Of a DNA stretch of 35,918 nucleotides, positions 7,724 through 15,336 are shown piece after piece. Source of the DNA: Fidelibacterota bacterium (lineage in GTDB: Bacteria; Fidelibacterota; UBA8477; JABMPR01); the NCBI GenBank assembly GCA_018673925.1, contig JABHBL010000080.1:1-35918 (forward strand). Reading direction: 5' to 3'. A program made the translations under genes and the position numbers. Each line of letters begins with the position of its first letter. The stretch's first letter is position 1. Below the pieces are notes generated by a model. That model ran no database searches and was not told the DNA's origin. It saw nothing but the letters and a program-made list of their open reading frames with translations.

Positions 7724-8979
7724 TACGGTTGAAACAATTATTGGGAATATTACTGCTAGTGGGCACCCTATTCTCACAAAAGATTTTGATCCCCATGGAT
7801 GAGAGCCAAACAGATCATCTCAAAGCCTATGGAGTGGCTTTTTGGATTTTGGAGCGCGATATAGACATCGAATGGTTGTTGAATTATCGTGGTGGTAGTT
7901 TTCTTATCGATAATTATACAGATATTGTTCGTGAATTAAGACTGAGGGATGTAAAATTTGAAACTGCTCCTCCTGGAGCGGAGATTAATATCTATGCCAC
8001 CATTGAATCCAACAATATGGATATTGTTCTCCTGGAGAAGGCACCAAAGGTTGCAGTTTATTCTCCGCCTGGAAAACAGCCCTGGGATGATGCAGTCACA
8101 TTAGCGCTGGAATATGCCGAAGTTGAATATGATGTGATTTGGGATGCCGAGGTCCTGGATGGAAAACTCAGTGATTATGACTGGCTACATCTACACCATG
8201 AGGATTTTACTGGTCAGTATGGGAAATTCTATCGCAACTATCGTAATGCGGCCTGGTACCGAAAACAACAAAGTGAATATGAAGCTTTTGCCACTTTAAG
8301 AGGCTATCCCAGTGTCTCTGAAGAGAAAAAGGCCGTGGCTCGCAGAATTCGGGACTATGTATTCAAGGGAGGTTTCCTATTTGCAATGTGTAGTGCCACA
8401 GATGCCCTGGACATCGCTTTATCTGCGGAGGGTGTAGATATAGCAGCTACCCCGTATGATCATGATCCAGTTGATCGTCAAGCTCAGTCAAAACTGGCAT
8501 TTGGTAAAACCATGGCTTTTGAGAATTACCAGCTAATTACCGATCCTATGGTCTATGAATATAGTAATATCGATGAACCACCAAGTGATCGACCACGAAC
8601 TCGAGGAGCTGAGGCTGACTATTTTACGCTTTTTGAATTCTCAGCTAAATGGGATCCTGTACCCACTATGCTAACTCAGAACCATGTCGGAGTGATCAAA
8701 GGATTCATGGGACAGACAACTGGTTTTCGAAGATCGACGATAAAAAAACATGTGGTTGTGATGGGTGATGTCCCTGGTCAGGAACAAGTAAAATACATTC
8801 ACGGAGCACTGGGAAAAGGGACCTTCACCTTTCTTGGTGGTCATGATCCAGAAGACTATCAACACTTTGTAGGGGATCCACCAACACAGTTATCGCTTCA
8901 CCGGAACTCACCAGGTTATAGATTAATCCTCAACAACATCCTCTTTCCAGCTGCCAAGAAGAAGGAACGCAAAACCTAG
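7720..8979 (+). CDS. secreted protein of the family labelled 'asparagine synthetase B' in Bacteroidota
   Basis: A 419-residue exported protein with a signal peptide (about residues 1-19, ending LFS-QK). It matches my recollection of a widely conserved Bacteroidota family that databases call asparagine synthetase B: ILIPMDESQTDHLKAYG, WLLNYRGGSF, VYSPPGKQPWDDAVTLAL, DWLHLHHEDFTGQYGKFY, GGFLFAMCSATD, and TFLGGHDPEDYQH followed by NSPGYRLILNN. It contains neither the N-terminal Cys glutaminase domain nor the ATP pyrophosphatase motif of real AsnB, so that enzyme name is not supported. The C-terminal half has an amidotransferase-like look (GGFLFAMCSATD, GGHDPED), resembling the DUF4159 layout. 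It is the last gene of the five-gene cluster. Confidence 0.72.
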   Translation: MIRLKQLLGILLLVGTLFSQKILIPMDESQTDHLKAYGVAFWILERDIDIEWLLNYRGGSFLIDNYTDIVRELRLRDVKFETAPPGAEINIYATIESNNMDIVLLEKAPKVAVYSPPGKQPWDDAVTLALEYAEVEYDVIWDAEVLDGKLSDYDWLHLHHEDFTGQYGKFYRNYRNAAWYRKQQSEYEAFATLRGYPSVSEEKKAVARRIRDYVFKGGFLFAMCSATDALDIALSAEGVDIAATPYDHDPVDRQAQSKLAFGKTMAFENYQLITDPMVYEYSNIDEPPSDRPRTRGAEADYFTLFEFSAKWDPVPTMLTQNHVGVIKGFMGQTTGFRRSTIKKHVVVMGDVPGQEQVKYIHGALGKGTFTFLGGHDPEDYQHFVGDPPTQLSLHRNSPGYRLILNNILFPAAKKKERKT

Positions 8980-9120
8980 ACGAATCTCTTTACGAGCTGC
9001 ACCTGTTAGCCAAGTCACTTCTACAATTGATATATACCTACCTCGCATTCTTGTGTTGTTGCACTCCAGCTCAATACCGATATTTCATGCTTAAGAAAAA
9101 AAGGGATAGGAGTTATACCA

Positions 9121-10178
9121 TGCGTAAAATTGTCATCATATCATTTGCATTGTTGCTGATATTGGGATCAGTAGCTTTTGCAGAAACAGACGATGCATCT
9201 ATCACCATCACCATTGCTAACGATGATGTGGATTGGTGCAATTTCCAGTATCCGAGTACAGGATCATTTGAAACCAATAATCAATTTCTTACCTATGCTC
9301 AGGTTTATGAATCAGGGGTAACCGACGAAGCTGGTCAGGGTGCCGATATTTTTGCCTGGATCGGTTATTCTGAAACTGATAGCGATCCATCAGGGACTGG
9401 GTGGACCTGGGTAACAGCAGCCTACCATACTGACAATGTAAATAATGATGAATATGTCCTTGACCTGGGGAATACGCTTTCCAGTGCCGGGACATTCTAT
9501 GTTGCCAGTCGATTTTCCAGGGATAGTCTGAACTATAGCTATGGTGGCTATGGAGGTGATGGAGGTGGCTTTTGGGACGGCACCAACAATGTGAACGCAG
9601 TTTATACGGTAACTGTAAATACAGCCCCTGAACTTGCCACTATTGGAAGTCAGACCCTGACTGAAGAAACCCCAATTATTATCGAGCTATCAGCCTCAGA
9701 TGCTGAGGGCAATACAATTACCTATTCTGTTGAGGGTGGCTCAGCTGAAACCGTGTTAGCTACTGTGAGCAATGATACTTTATTTCTAACACCTGCTACT
9801 AACTATTTTACATCAGAAGCTATCTCCATTACGGTTACTGCTGAAGATGGGCATGGTGGCTCAGATTCTGAAGTCGTCGCCGTCACGGTAACCAATGTGA
9901 ATGATGCTCCAGTCATTGCTGGCATCTCTGATCAGACTGGTTCTGAGGGGGCTGAGTTGACTTTTGATCTTAGCGCCACAGATGCTGATAATGATGCATT
10001 AACGTGGACCAGTGACAATTTACCAACTGGTGCAGTGCTTACTGACAATGAAGATGGCACAGCGACTTTTACCTGGACACCTGATTTCACGCAGGCTGGA
10101 ACCTACTCAGCAGTTCAATTTATAGTGAATGATGGTCAAGGTGGTGAAGCGCTTCTGCGGATGGCAACTCAGAGGTAA
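9121..10178 (+). CDS. secreted cadherin/Ig-like repeat protein, possibly truncated by a frameshift
   Basis: A 352-residue exported protein. The ATG at 9121 is preferred over the GTG/ATG codons upstream because GGATAGGAG precedes it and it begins a clean signal peptide (MRKIVIISFALLLILGSVAFA). A 130-residue N-terminal region without clear family is followed by two Ig-fold cadherin-like repeats, NTAPELATIGSQTLTEETP... and NDAPVIAGISDQTGSEG..., of the DAxGDxxTYS type common in surface proteins. The end is odd: after NDGQGG the frame gives EALLRMATQR and stops. Another frame reads DGNSEVIDLVSQA across 10160-10198, which is the expected continuation of such a repeat. No sorting domain is present in this frame, although the next reading frame encodes one. 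Confidence 0.75.
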
Positions 10179-10184
10179 TCGATC

Positions 10185-10586
10185 TTGTTTCCCAAGCTTA
10201 GACGATCGTTGTTAATACTTCTGACAATCCTGCCAGCAAGTCTGCTATTTGCTGACGGTGATACGCTGAGTATCAACATTATCATTCAGGATGTTGTAAC
10301 AGTGGAAGAGGCTTTTGTGCCTCAAGCGTTTGCTTTACATCCCCCTTATCCTAATCCCTTTAACCCGGATGTAAACTTATCAATTGATATATCAGAGCAG
10401 ACTCAAACGCATGTGAGCATTTGGAATCTGCGTGGCCAAGAAATTGTAGTGCTTGAAAATGGTATTCTCGAGCCTGGTAGATACACATATCAATGGCATG
10501 CTGAGGACCATGCCTCTGGCATTTATATTGCTCGAGTTCGTACTGAGCAGTATGAAGGCAGTCATAAGATCAGCCTGTTGAAATAG
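10185..10586 (+). CDS. short protein ending in a T9SS type A sorting domain, TTG start
   Basis: As an independent gene this would start at TTG 10185, with AGAGG 9 bases upstream, and encode 133 residues. A signal-peptide-like N-terminus (KLRRSLLILLTILPASLLFA) is followed by a short linker and then a complete C-terminal sorting domain of about 75 residues: FALHPPYPNPFNPDVNLSI, VSIWNLRGQEIVVLENG, and the final IYIARVRTEQYEGSHKISLLK. Such domains direct export through T9SS and surface attachment. A protein that is nearly all sorting domain is unusual. The alternative is that it is the detached C-terminus of the gene ending at 10178; the convincing signal peptide argues for an independent gene and the broken repeat just upstream argues against. 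Confidence 0.6.
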   Translation: MFPKLRRSLLILLTILPASLLFADGDTLSINIIIQDVVTVEEAFVPQAFALHPPYPNPFNPDVNLSIDISEQTQTHVSIWNLRGQEIVVLENGILEPGRYTYQWHAEDHASGIYIARVRTEQYEGSHKISLLK

Positions 10587-10640
10587 GACTCTTTTTCGAA
10601 TATATTATCAGACTTTTTAGAAATTGATTTTGGAGGGAAA

Positions 10641-11915
10641 ATGAAAAGATTGATAACGTTAGCTATATTTGTTCCAATCATTGCACTGTGTACTACCTAT
10701 AACACAATATCGGTAAATGGATCCAATAGTGATTGGGAGTCCGACGAAGACTTAGTGACAACTTCGGTTGGTTACACGGATTATTTTACCTGGGATGCAT
10801 CCAACTTGTACTTTGCTATAGGTGGTTCTGACGCAGATACTGACAATAAGGTACATTTTATTTATATTGACACTGATCCTCAAACAACCGCTACGAACGG
10901 GACAGGGACAACATCAAGTATTGCCTGGAACCTGACGCATACGCTACCATTTACAGCAAATTATGCATTTGCATATAAAGTCCAATCTGGTGATGATTAT
11001 TACAACTTAAGGAAATACACAACCAGTTGGCAATCTGATCAAACATATTCAGGAAGTGTCAGTATTGGCACAGATTTATTGGAAGTTAGCATCCCATGGT
11101 CTGAAATTGGAAGTCCCAGCCAAGTTTATATAGTGATATTTATGCAAAATGATGATGGGAGTTGGACTTGGTCTGGTACACCTAGCACTGCCTTTACTGA
11201 TGGCTCTGGTGATCAAACTATGTCACACTATTATGGCTATAATATTACTTCTGGTGTATCTCCAGATGCTAGTGGAAATGTCGACCAATCCCTACCTGTC
11301 GAACTCTCAGCCTTCTCAGCTTATTCATCATCCAAGGGAGTCAAGCTAACCTGGACCACTGATTCTGAGATCGAGAATCACGGATTCATCATTCTGCGTA
11401 AAAGCGATGTCAAGGCTTGGGCAGAAATAGCCTCCTTTACTAAATACCTTGAACTGGAAGGCCAGGGGTCTACTACTGAAGCTACAGATTACTATTTTGT
11501 TGATAGCCAGGTGAAGGAAGGTTGGAGCTATTCCTATCAATTAGCCGATGTGGATTATCAAGGTAAAAAGACATATCACAAGGATCACATACAATCAATT
11601 ACTTATGTTAATCCAGGTAAGGATACCAAGCCTGGTGTCTTAAAAGTCGTGAAACTCTATCCGAATCCCTTTAACCCAACCGTCACTCTGACCTATGATC
11701 TGGCAGAGATGAATGATCTCTATGTCAGTATTTATAACCTGGCTGGTGAACAAGTATGGAATCATGCCAAAGGGAACCACCCAGCAGGTCAGGATTACAC
11801 ACTTTCCTGGAATGGGAACGATATGACAAATGCACCATTACCCTCGGGTATTTATCTTGTCAATATCCAGGCTGGTACTCAAATCAAATCTGAAAAGGTT
11901 ACTTTGCTCAGATAA
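10641..11915 (+). CDS. secreted T9SS cargo protein with C-terminal sorting domain
   Basis: A 424-residue protein. The start is set by GGAGGGAAA immediately before ATG 10641 and a short signal peptide (MKRLITLAIFVPIIALC). Residues about 20-195 form a beta-rich domain (ISVNGSNSDWESDEDLV, DYFTWDASNLYFAIGGSD) resembling sugar- or heme-binding DOMON/CBM9-like folds that begin with 'I.vDG...dW'. A second part, LPVELSAFSAYSSSKGVKLTWTTDSEIENHGFIILR, is the linker domain seen in many T9SS cargoes. The last 85 residues are a type A sorting domain (KVVKLYPNPFNPTVTLTYDL ... LPSGIYLVNIQAGTQIKSEKVTLLR). A strong terminator follows at 11941. The ligand cannot be inferred. Confidence 0.8.
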   Translation: MKRLITLAIFVPIIALCTTYNTISVNGSNSDWESDEDLVTTSVGYTDYFTWDASNLYFAIGGSDADTDNKVHFIYIDTDPQTTATNGTGTTSSIAWNLTHTLPFTANYAFAYKVQSGDDYYNLRKYTTSWQSDQTYSGSVSIGTDLLEVSIPWSEIGSPSQVYIVIFMQNDDGSWTWSGTPSTAFTDGSGDQTMSHYYGYNITSGVSPDASGNVDQSLPVELSAFSAYSSSKGVKLTWTTDSEIENHGFIILRKSDVKAWAEIASFTKYLELEGQGSTTEATDYYFVDSQVKEGWSYSYQLADVDYQGKKTYHKDHIQSITYVNPGKDTKPGVLKVVKLYPNPFNPTVTLTYDLAEMNDLYVSIYNLAGEQVWNHAKGNHPAGQDYTLSWNGNDMTNAPLPSGIYLVNIQAGTQIKSEKVTLLR

Positions 11916-11940
11916 TTAGTCTCAGTTTATTATTAATGAA

Positions 11941-11968
11941 AAGGCAGTTGGTTTCAACTGCCTTTTTT
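11941..11968 (+). terminator. rho-independent terminator after the T9SS cargo gene
   Basis: A 10-bp perfect stem AAGGCAGTTG / CAACTGCCTT with a GTTT loop runs straight into a T tract. It ends transcription of the 10641 gene. Confidence 0.9.
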
Positions 11969-12034
11969 ATTTGAATATCGAGTTTAGAAACCCGTCAAGG
12001 GCAATTCCCAAAGTGTGCAAACTGAATAGCCGAT

Positions 12035-12120
12035 GGCTGAGCTTGTCGAAACCGAAGTCGTTTTTCCAAAGATATAATTTTTCAATCGGCCATACCCCTC
12101 GCACTTCGACTCCGCTCAGT
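12035..12120. repeat. inverted repeat element of the 'ctgagc..gtcgaa' type
   Basis: The arm ctgagcttgtcgaa (12037-12050) and the opposite-strand arm ctgagcggagtcgaa (12119-12105) are inverted near-copies, about 55 bases apart. Similar short palindromic words are dispersed in many FCB-group genomes, as I recall. The gap 11969-12230 holds no gene I support; an open frame at 11971-12216 runs through this repeat and has no ribosome binding site. Confidence 0.45.
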
Positions 12121-12230
12121 GTGACGGCTCAGGGATCTTCACACCATTCAGGCTTATCCGTCGAATTAGTCCAGGCTAAATCACATAGTACTTTGTATTT
12201 TTATCAGGAGGTGTAGTTTTTAAGCCAAAC

Positions 12231-12887
12231 ATGAAACCATTTATCGGATTTATTCTTGCTCTCGTTTGCTTAAGTGTCCAGGCACAGGACTCAAGCTATA
12301 GCTACGCCGGTTGGGGCAAACCTGGATCAGAGCAAGCGGTACCTTTGAAAGTCTTGAAGGATAGTTCATTTACCCTGGTTATCCTGAATGGTGAAAACCC
12401 CGTATTGATCAAACGCTTCAACGAAAAACACGCGCTCCACGAACATGTAGAGAATGAATATGATGAGTTTGGCAATCATCGATCCAGCAAGTTGTTTGAT
12501 TCTATGGGACGTCTCCGAGAGGAAAATAAATTCCAGAATGACCCTTCAGATATGGCGCTATTCCGGACAATTTTTGGCAACACCTTTATTCCTGCCAATT
12601 CCAATTTTATGATTCGTCATGAATACAACGATTATGAGCGCGAAACCGGTTATTTCATCATCGGAGTGATGGGACAAACCCTTTACTCCCGAGTAACTCT
12701 GTATCGAGAAGACCGACGCAAAGATCGTGAAATTCTGAAGGATGATCTGGCAGACAAAATTCTTACTGAGCGCCGCTACAAATACATCGATTCTGAGAAT
12801 CGCACTGTGCTGGAAGAGTTTGACGGCACAGGCAAGATGGTACAGCGAGTGGTGCTTTTTGATCACCATGATATTATCCAGGAATAG
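12231..12887 (+). CDS. secreted hypothetical protein with YD-like motifs
   Basis: A 218-residue exported protein of no family I recognise. The signal peptide is MKPFIGFILALVCLSVQAQ. The mature part contains phrases typical of YD/RHS-type beta strands: ENEYDEFGNHRSSKLFDSMGRLREENKF at about 85-112 and RRYKYIDSENRTVLEEFDGTGKMVQRV near the end, separated by a segment rich in Arg and Asp. It is too short to be an RHS toxin and has no toxin-like end. An AGGAGG lies about 20 bases before the ATG, further than usual, so the start is not fully certain. It is followed after 16 bases by the RMDN-like gene, which has its own strong AAGGAGG. Confidence 0.6.
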   Translation: MKPFIGFILALVCLSVQAQDSSYSYAGWGKPGSEQAVPLKVLKDSSFTLVILNGENPVLIKRFNEKHALHEHVENEYDEFGNHRSSKLFDSMGRLREENKFQNDPSDMALFRTIFGNTFIPANSNFMIRHEYNDYERETGYFIIGVMGQTLYSRVTLYREDRRKDREILKDDLADKILTERRYKYIDSENRTVLEEFDGTGKMVQRVVLFDHHDIIQE

Positions 12888-12903
12888 TGAATAAGGAGGA
12901 TAT

Positions 12904-13689
12904 ATGATAAAAAGCGTTTCCATACTGCTGATCCTGAGTTTGGCCGTTTTCTGTGGTGCCCAGGAAGCTGTAGAAGACTCTGAAGTTCTAGTTGATCCAA
13001 TTGCTGACCTGCTGATGCAGGCAGAGGTCGCTCACGATGCCAAGGATTACGAAGCCACCATGACGCTTCTGGAAGCAGCTGAGAAACTCGATAATCAAAA
13101 CGAAGAAATTTTATGGAAGATCAGTCGTGGATATTTCGATTTTGCTGATCGAAAACCCAACGATGTTGAATATAAAAAACAGTATATCTATGATGGCAGG
13201 ACCTATGCAGAAAAAGCACTCGCCCTGAATGATAAGAGTGCTGCTGCACATAAATGGTACGCTATTCATCACGGTCAGATTGGTGAAGCCGAAGGCACAG
13301 AACAGAAAATTAAAAATTCCTACGGTATGCGAGACCACACCATGCTGGCTATCAAATATGATCCATCCAATGCGGCGAATTATCATGTCATGGGTCGCTG
13401 GCACTATGCCCTGTCAGATCTTTCATGGATCGAACGCCAGATCGCCAGTATTATATATGCCACACCTCCAGAAGCTTCATTTGAGGAAGCCCTGGAATTT
13501 TTTAAGAAGGCTCATGATCTGGATAAAGAAGATATTCGCAATATGCTATACATCGGGTACTGTTATGATGAGCTTGATGATGAAAAGACCGCATCTGATT
13601 GGTTTAATATGGCCATGAATACGAAAGCAACAAGTGATAGCGATCGTGGTTTACAGGCCGAGGCCAAACAAGCTCTAGACGATTTGTAA
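12904..13689 (+). CDS. secreted TPR protein resembling the RMDN (FAM82) family
   Basis: A 261-residue exported protein with signal peptide MIKSVSILLILSLAVFCGAQ and AAGGAGG before its ATG. The mature protein is a run of TPR units: DAKDYEATMTLLEAAEKLDNQNEEILWKISRGYFDFA, then AEKALALNDKSAAAHKWYAIHHGQIGE, then a last pair EALEFFKKAHDLDKEDIRNMLYIGYCYDELDDEKTASDWF. The AHKWYAI phrase followed by a K-I-K helix and YHVMGRWHYALSDLSW is the hallmark of the family that includes the eukaryotic regulators of microtubule dynamics (RMDN1-3). Bacterial members have no known role that I can cite. It probably shares a transcript with the preceding gene and ends in a strong terminator. Confidence 0.72.
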   Translation: MIKSVSILLILSLAVFCGAQEAVEDSEVLVDPIADLLMQAEVAHDAKDYEATMTLLEAAEKLDNQNEEILWKISRGYFDFADRKPNDVEYKKQYIYDGRTYAEKALALNDKSAAAHKWYAIHHGQIGEAEGTEQKIKNSYGMRDHTMLAIKYDPSNAANYHVMGRWHYALSDLSWIERQIASIIYATPPEASFEEALEFFKKAHDLDKEDIRNMLYIGYCYDELDDEKTASDWFNMAMNTKATSDSDRGLQAEAKQALDDL

Positions 13690-13703
13690 AAAAATATTTT
13701 GGA

Positions 13704-13735
13704 AAGGGCACTCCCTGTGAGTGCCCTTCATTTTT
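13704..13735 (+). terminator. rho-independent terminator after the RMDN-like gene
   Basis: A 10-bp stem AAGGGCACTC / GAGTGCCCTT with a five-base loop is followed by CATTTTT. It separates the RMDN-like gene from the LD-carboxypeptidase gene. Confidence 0.9.
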
Positions 13736-13751
13736 GAAGTAAGGAAGTTCA

Positions 13752-14681
13752 ATGATCACCCCTGATCCCATTCAACCCGGTGCCACCTTTGCAGTCATCT
13801 CACCAGCCTCAGCTCCAAAACCTGAAAAACTTGAACGTGGGCTAGATTATCTTCGTTCCAAAGGATTCAAAATCAAGGAAGGACCCAACCTACGTGCCAA
13901 GAATAAGTATCTTGCAGGACAAGGTCCTGAACAGCTAGCCGATATCCACTGGGCTTTTGAAGATGATGAAGTTGATGCCATTATTTGTAGCAGAGGAGGC
14001 TACGGAACCCCGCGCTTTCTTGATGACCTAGACTATGAACTCATTGCCCAACACCCCAAGTTTTTCATCGGATATTCAGATATAACCGCTCTGCAATGCG
14101 CTTTGGCTGTAGAGACAGGGCTGGTAGGAATATCTGGTGTGATGGCAGCAGTTGAAATGGCTGTTGAGGAAGGTATTGATCCCTATACTGAAAAGGTCTT
14201 TTGGGATCTGATCAGTAAACCCATGCCAGGACAGATTCTTAGGAATCCCGACGACATGCCCCACGCCATTCTATCTGAAGGAATAGGCGAGGGACCCCTG
14301 GTAGGTGGCTGCTTATCATTGTTCAATAATCTCATGGGAACGCCATACTTTCCAGATGTAGCAGGTGGTATCATGGTTTTGGAAGATATTGGAGAAAATG
14401 TACAGCATTTGGATCGCATGCTCAGCCAATTTAAAATGGCTGGCTTTTTCCATGGGGAAGAACGGATTAACGGACTCATGTTGGGTCAATTTATTGATAC
14501 CTGGGAAAAGGCTGATGAAGACGATTTTCTATTGGAGGAACTTGTGCGAGATATCATCGGCAAGGTAGACTTTCCAATTGTATCAGATGTGGCCTATGGC
14601 CATGGGATGCGCAAGATGACCCTGCCGCTGGGTGCCAATGTAAAATTGAATGGAAATGATGGGAGTCTAACCCTCTTATGA
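13752..14681 (+). CDS. ldcA: LD-carboxypeptidase (peptidase family S66, LdcA/MccF type)
   Basis: A 309-residue cytoplasmic serine peptidase. Family members cut the L,D bond before the terminal D-Ala of murein tetrapeptide (LdcA, muropeptide recycling) or cleave microcin C7-type substrates (MccF). The catalytic triad is visible: Ser109 in FFIGYSDITAL, Glu211 in MVLEDIGENVQHLDRML, and His284 in VAYGHGMRKMTLPLG. The N-terminal VISPAS and SRGGYG motifs and GGCLSLFNNLMGTPYFPD are also standard. Length is normal. There is no signal peptide, in line with recycling in the cytoplasm. AAGGAAG precedes the start. The next gene overlaps its stop by 4 bases. Confidence 0.9.
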   Translation: MITPDPIQPGATFAVISPASAPKPEKLERGLDYLRSKGFKIKEGPNLRAKNKYLAGQGPEQLADIHWAFEDDEVDAIICSRGGYGTPRFLDDLDYELIAQHPKFFIGYSDITALQCALAVETGLVGISGVMAAVEMAVEEGIDPYTEKVFWDLISKPMPGQILRNPDDMPHAILSEGIGEGPLVGGCLSLFNNLMGTPYFPDVAGGIMVLEDIGENVQHLDRMLSQFKMAGFFHGEERINGLMLGQFIDTWEKADEDDFLLEELVRDIIGKVDFPIVSDVAYGHGMRKMTLPLGANVKLNGNDGSLTLL

Positions 14682-15307
14682 TAATCGACTGGACAGAATG
14701 GTTGGGGTATATTGCTTCTGTTATCGTGGCCGTATCGCTGACTATGACAAATATCCGTCGTCTAAGATGGATAAATATGGTTGGAGCCATAGCGTTTACC
14801 ATTTATGGAGCGATTCTGCAACTCTATCCGATTTTGGTTGTGAATGGTTTTATCGTCGGTGTGAATATCTACTATCTCGTGCGTATTGCTCTCACCAGGG
14901 AACATTTCCATCTCATTCCCATCTCTTGGGATACGAGTATATTTTTACCCCGCTTTATCGAATTTTATCTACACGATATACGAAAACATTTCCCTGATGT
15001 AGTTGTTGATGAATTGCGACAATACCGATCAGTATTTATTACCAGAAATGTTGTCCCGGTTGGGCTCTTTATCTATGAACGACTGGAAGACGGCATCATT
15101 CAAATTCATCTGGATTATGAAATACCCATGTATCGTGATTATGAAAGTGCACGCTATTTTTTCCGTGAGTTTCGTGAAATGGTCCAGGAAAAAGGATTTC
15201 ATACTTATGTTGCCTATTGTAATGTGCCAATTCATCAGCGTTATTTGCGGCGCATGAAATTCACGGAGGATATAAACGAACCAGGTCGCTTCATTCGGGA
15301 GATGTAG
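14678..15307 (+). CDS. YgjV-like membrane protein with C-terminal GNAT-like region
   Basis: A 209-residue protein in two parts. Residues 1-75 form three membrane helices with TEWLGYIASVIVAVSLTMTNIRRLRWINMVGAIAFTIYGAIL and VVNGFIVGVNIYYLVRI, the pattern of small YgjV/PQ-loop-like membrane proteins. Residues about 80-209 are soluble and contain YEIPMYRDYESARYFFREFREMVQEKGF and YCNVPIHQRYLRRMKFTED, which resembles the end of a GNAT acetyltransferase but lacks an obvious acetyl-CoA loop. Function is unknown. The ATG overlaps the LdcA stop, so the two are translationally coupled, which suggests a murein or envelope role by association only. Confidence 0.55.
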   Translation: MIIDWTEWLGYIASVIVAVSLTMTNIRRLRWINMVGAIAFTIYGAILQLYPILVVNGFIVGVNIYYLVRIALTREHFHLIPISWDTSIFLPRFIEFYLHDIRKHFPDVVVDELRQYRSVFITRNVVPVGLFIYERLEDGIIQIHLDYEIPMYRDYESARYFFREFREMVQEKGFHTYVAYCNVPIHQRYLRRMKFTEDINEPGRFIREM

Positions 15308-15336
15308 ATTTAACGAATCAGCTTAGGAGGAATACC

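Noticed and set aside
7720..8979. True asparagine synthetase
   Set aside because: Signal peptide present and neither the glutaminase Cys nor the ATP pyrophosphatase loop is found.
11971..12216. 81-residue plus-strand open frame after the terminator
   Set aside because: It begins directly after a rho-independent terminator, crosses the inverted repeat and has no ribosome binding site or protein-like composition.
12231..12887. RHS/YD-repeat toxin
   Set aside because: Only two short YD-like phrases, total length 218 residues, and no toxin domain or immunity gene.
14183..14479. 98-residue minus-strand open frame inside ldcA
   Set aside because: It is antisense to a well-supported S66 peptidase gene and has no start signals.
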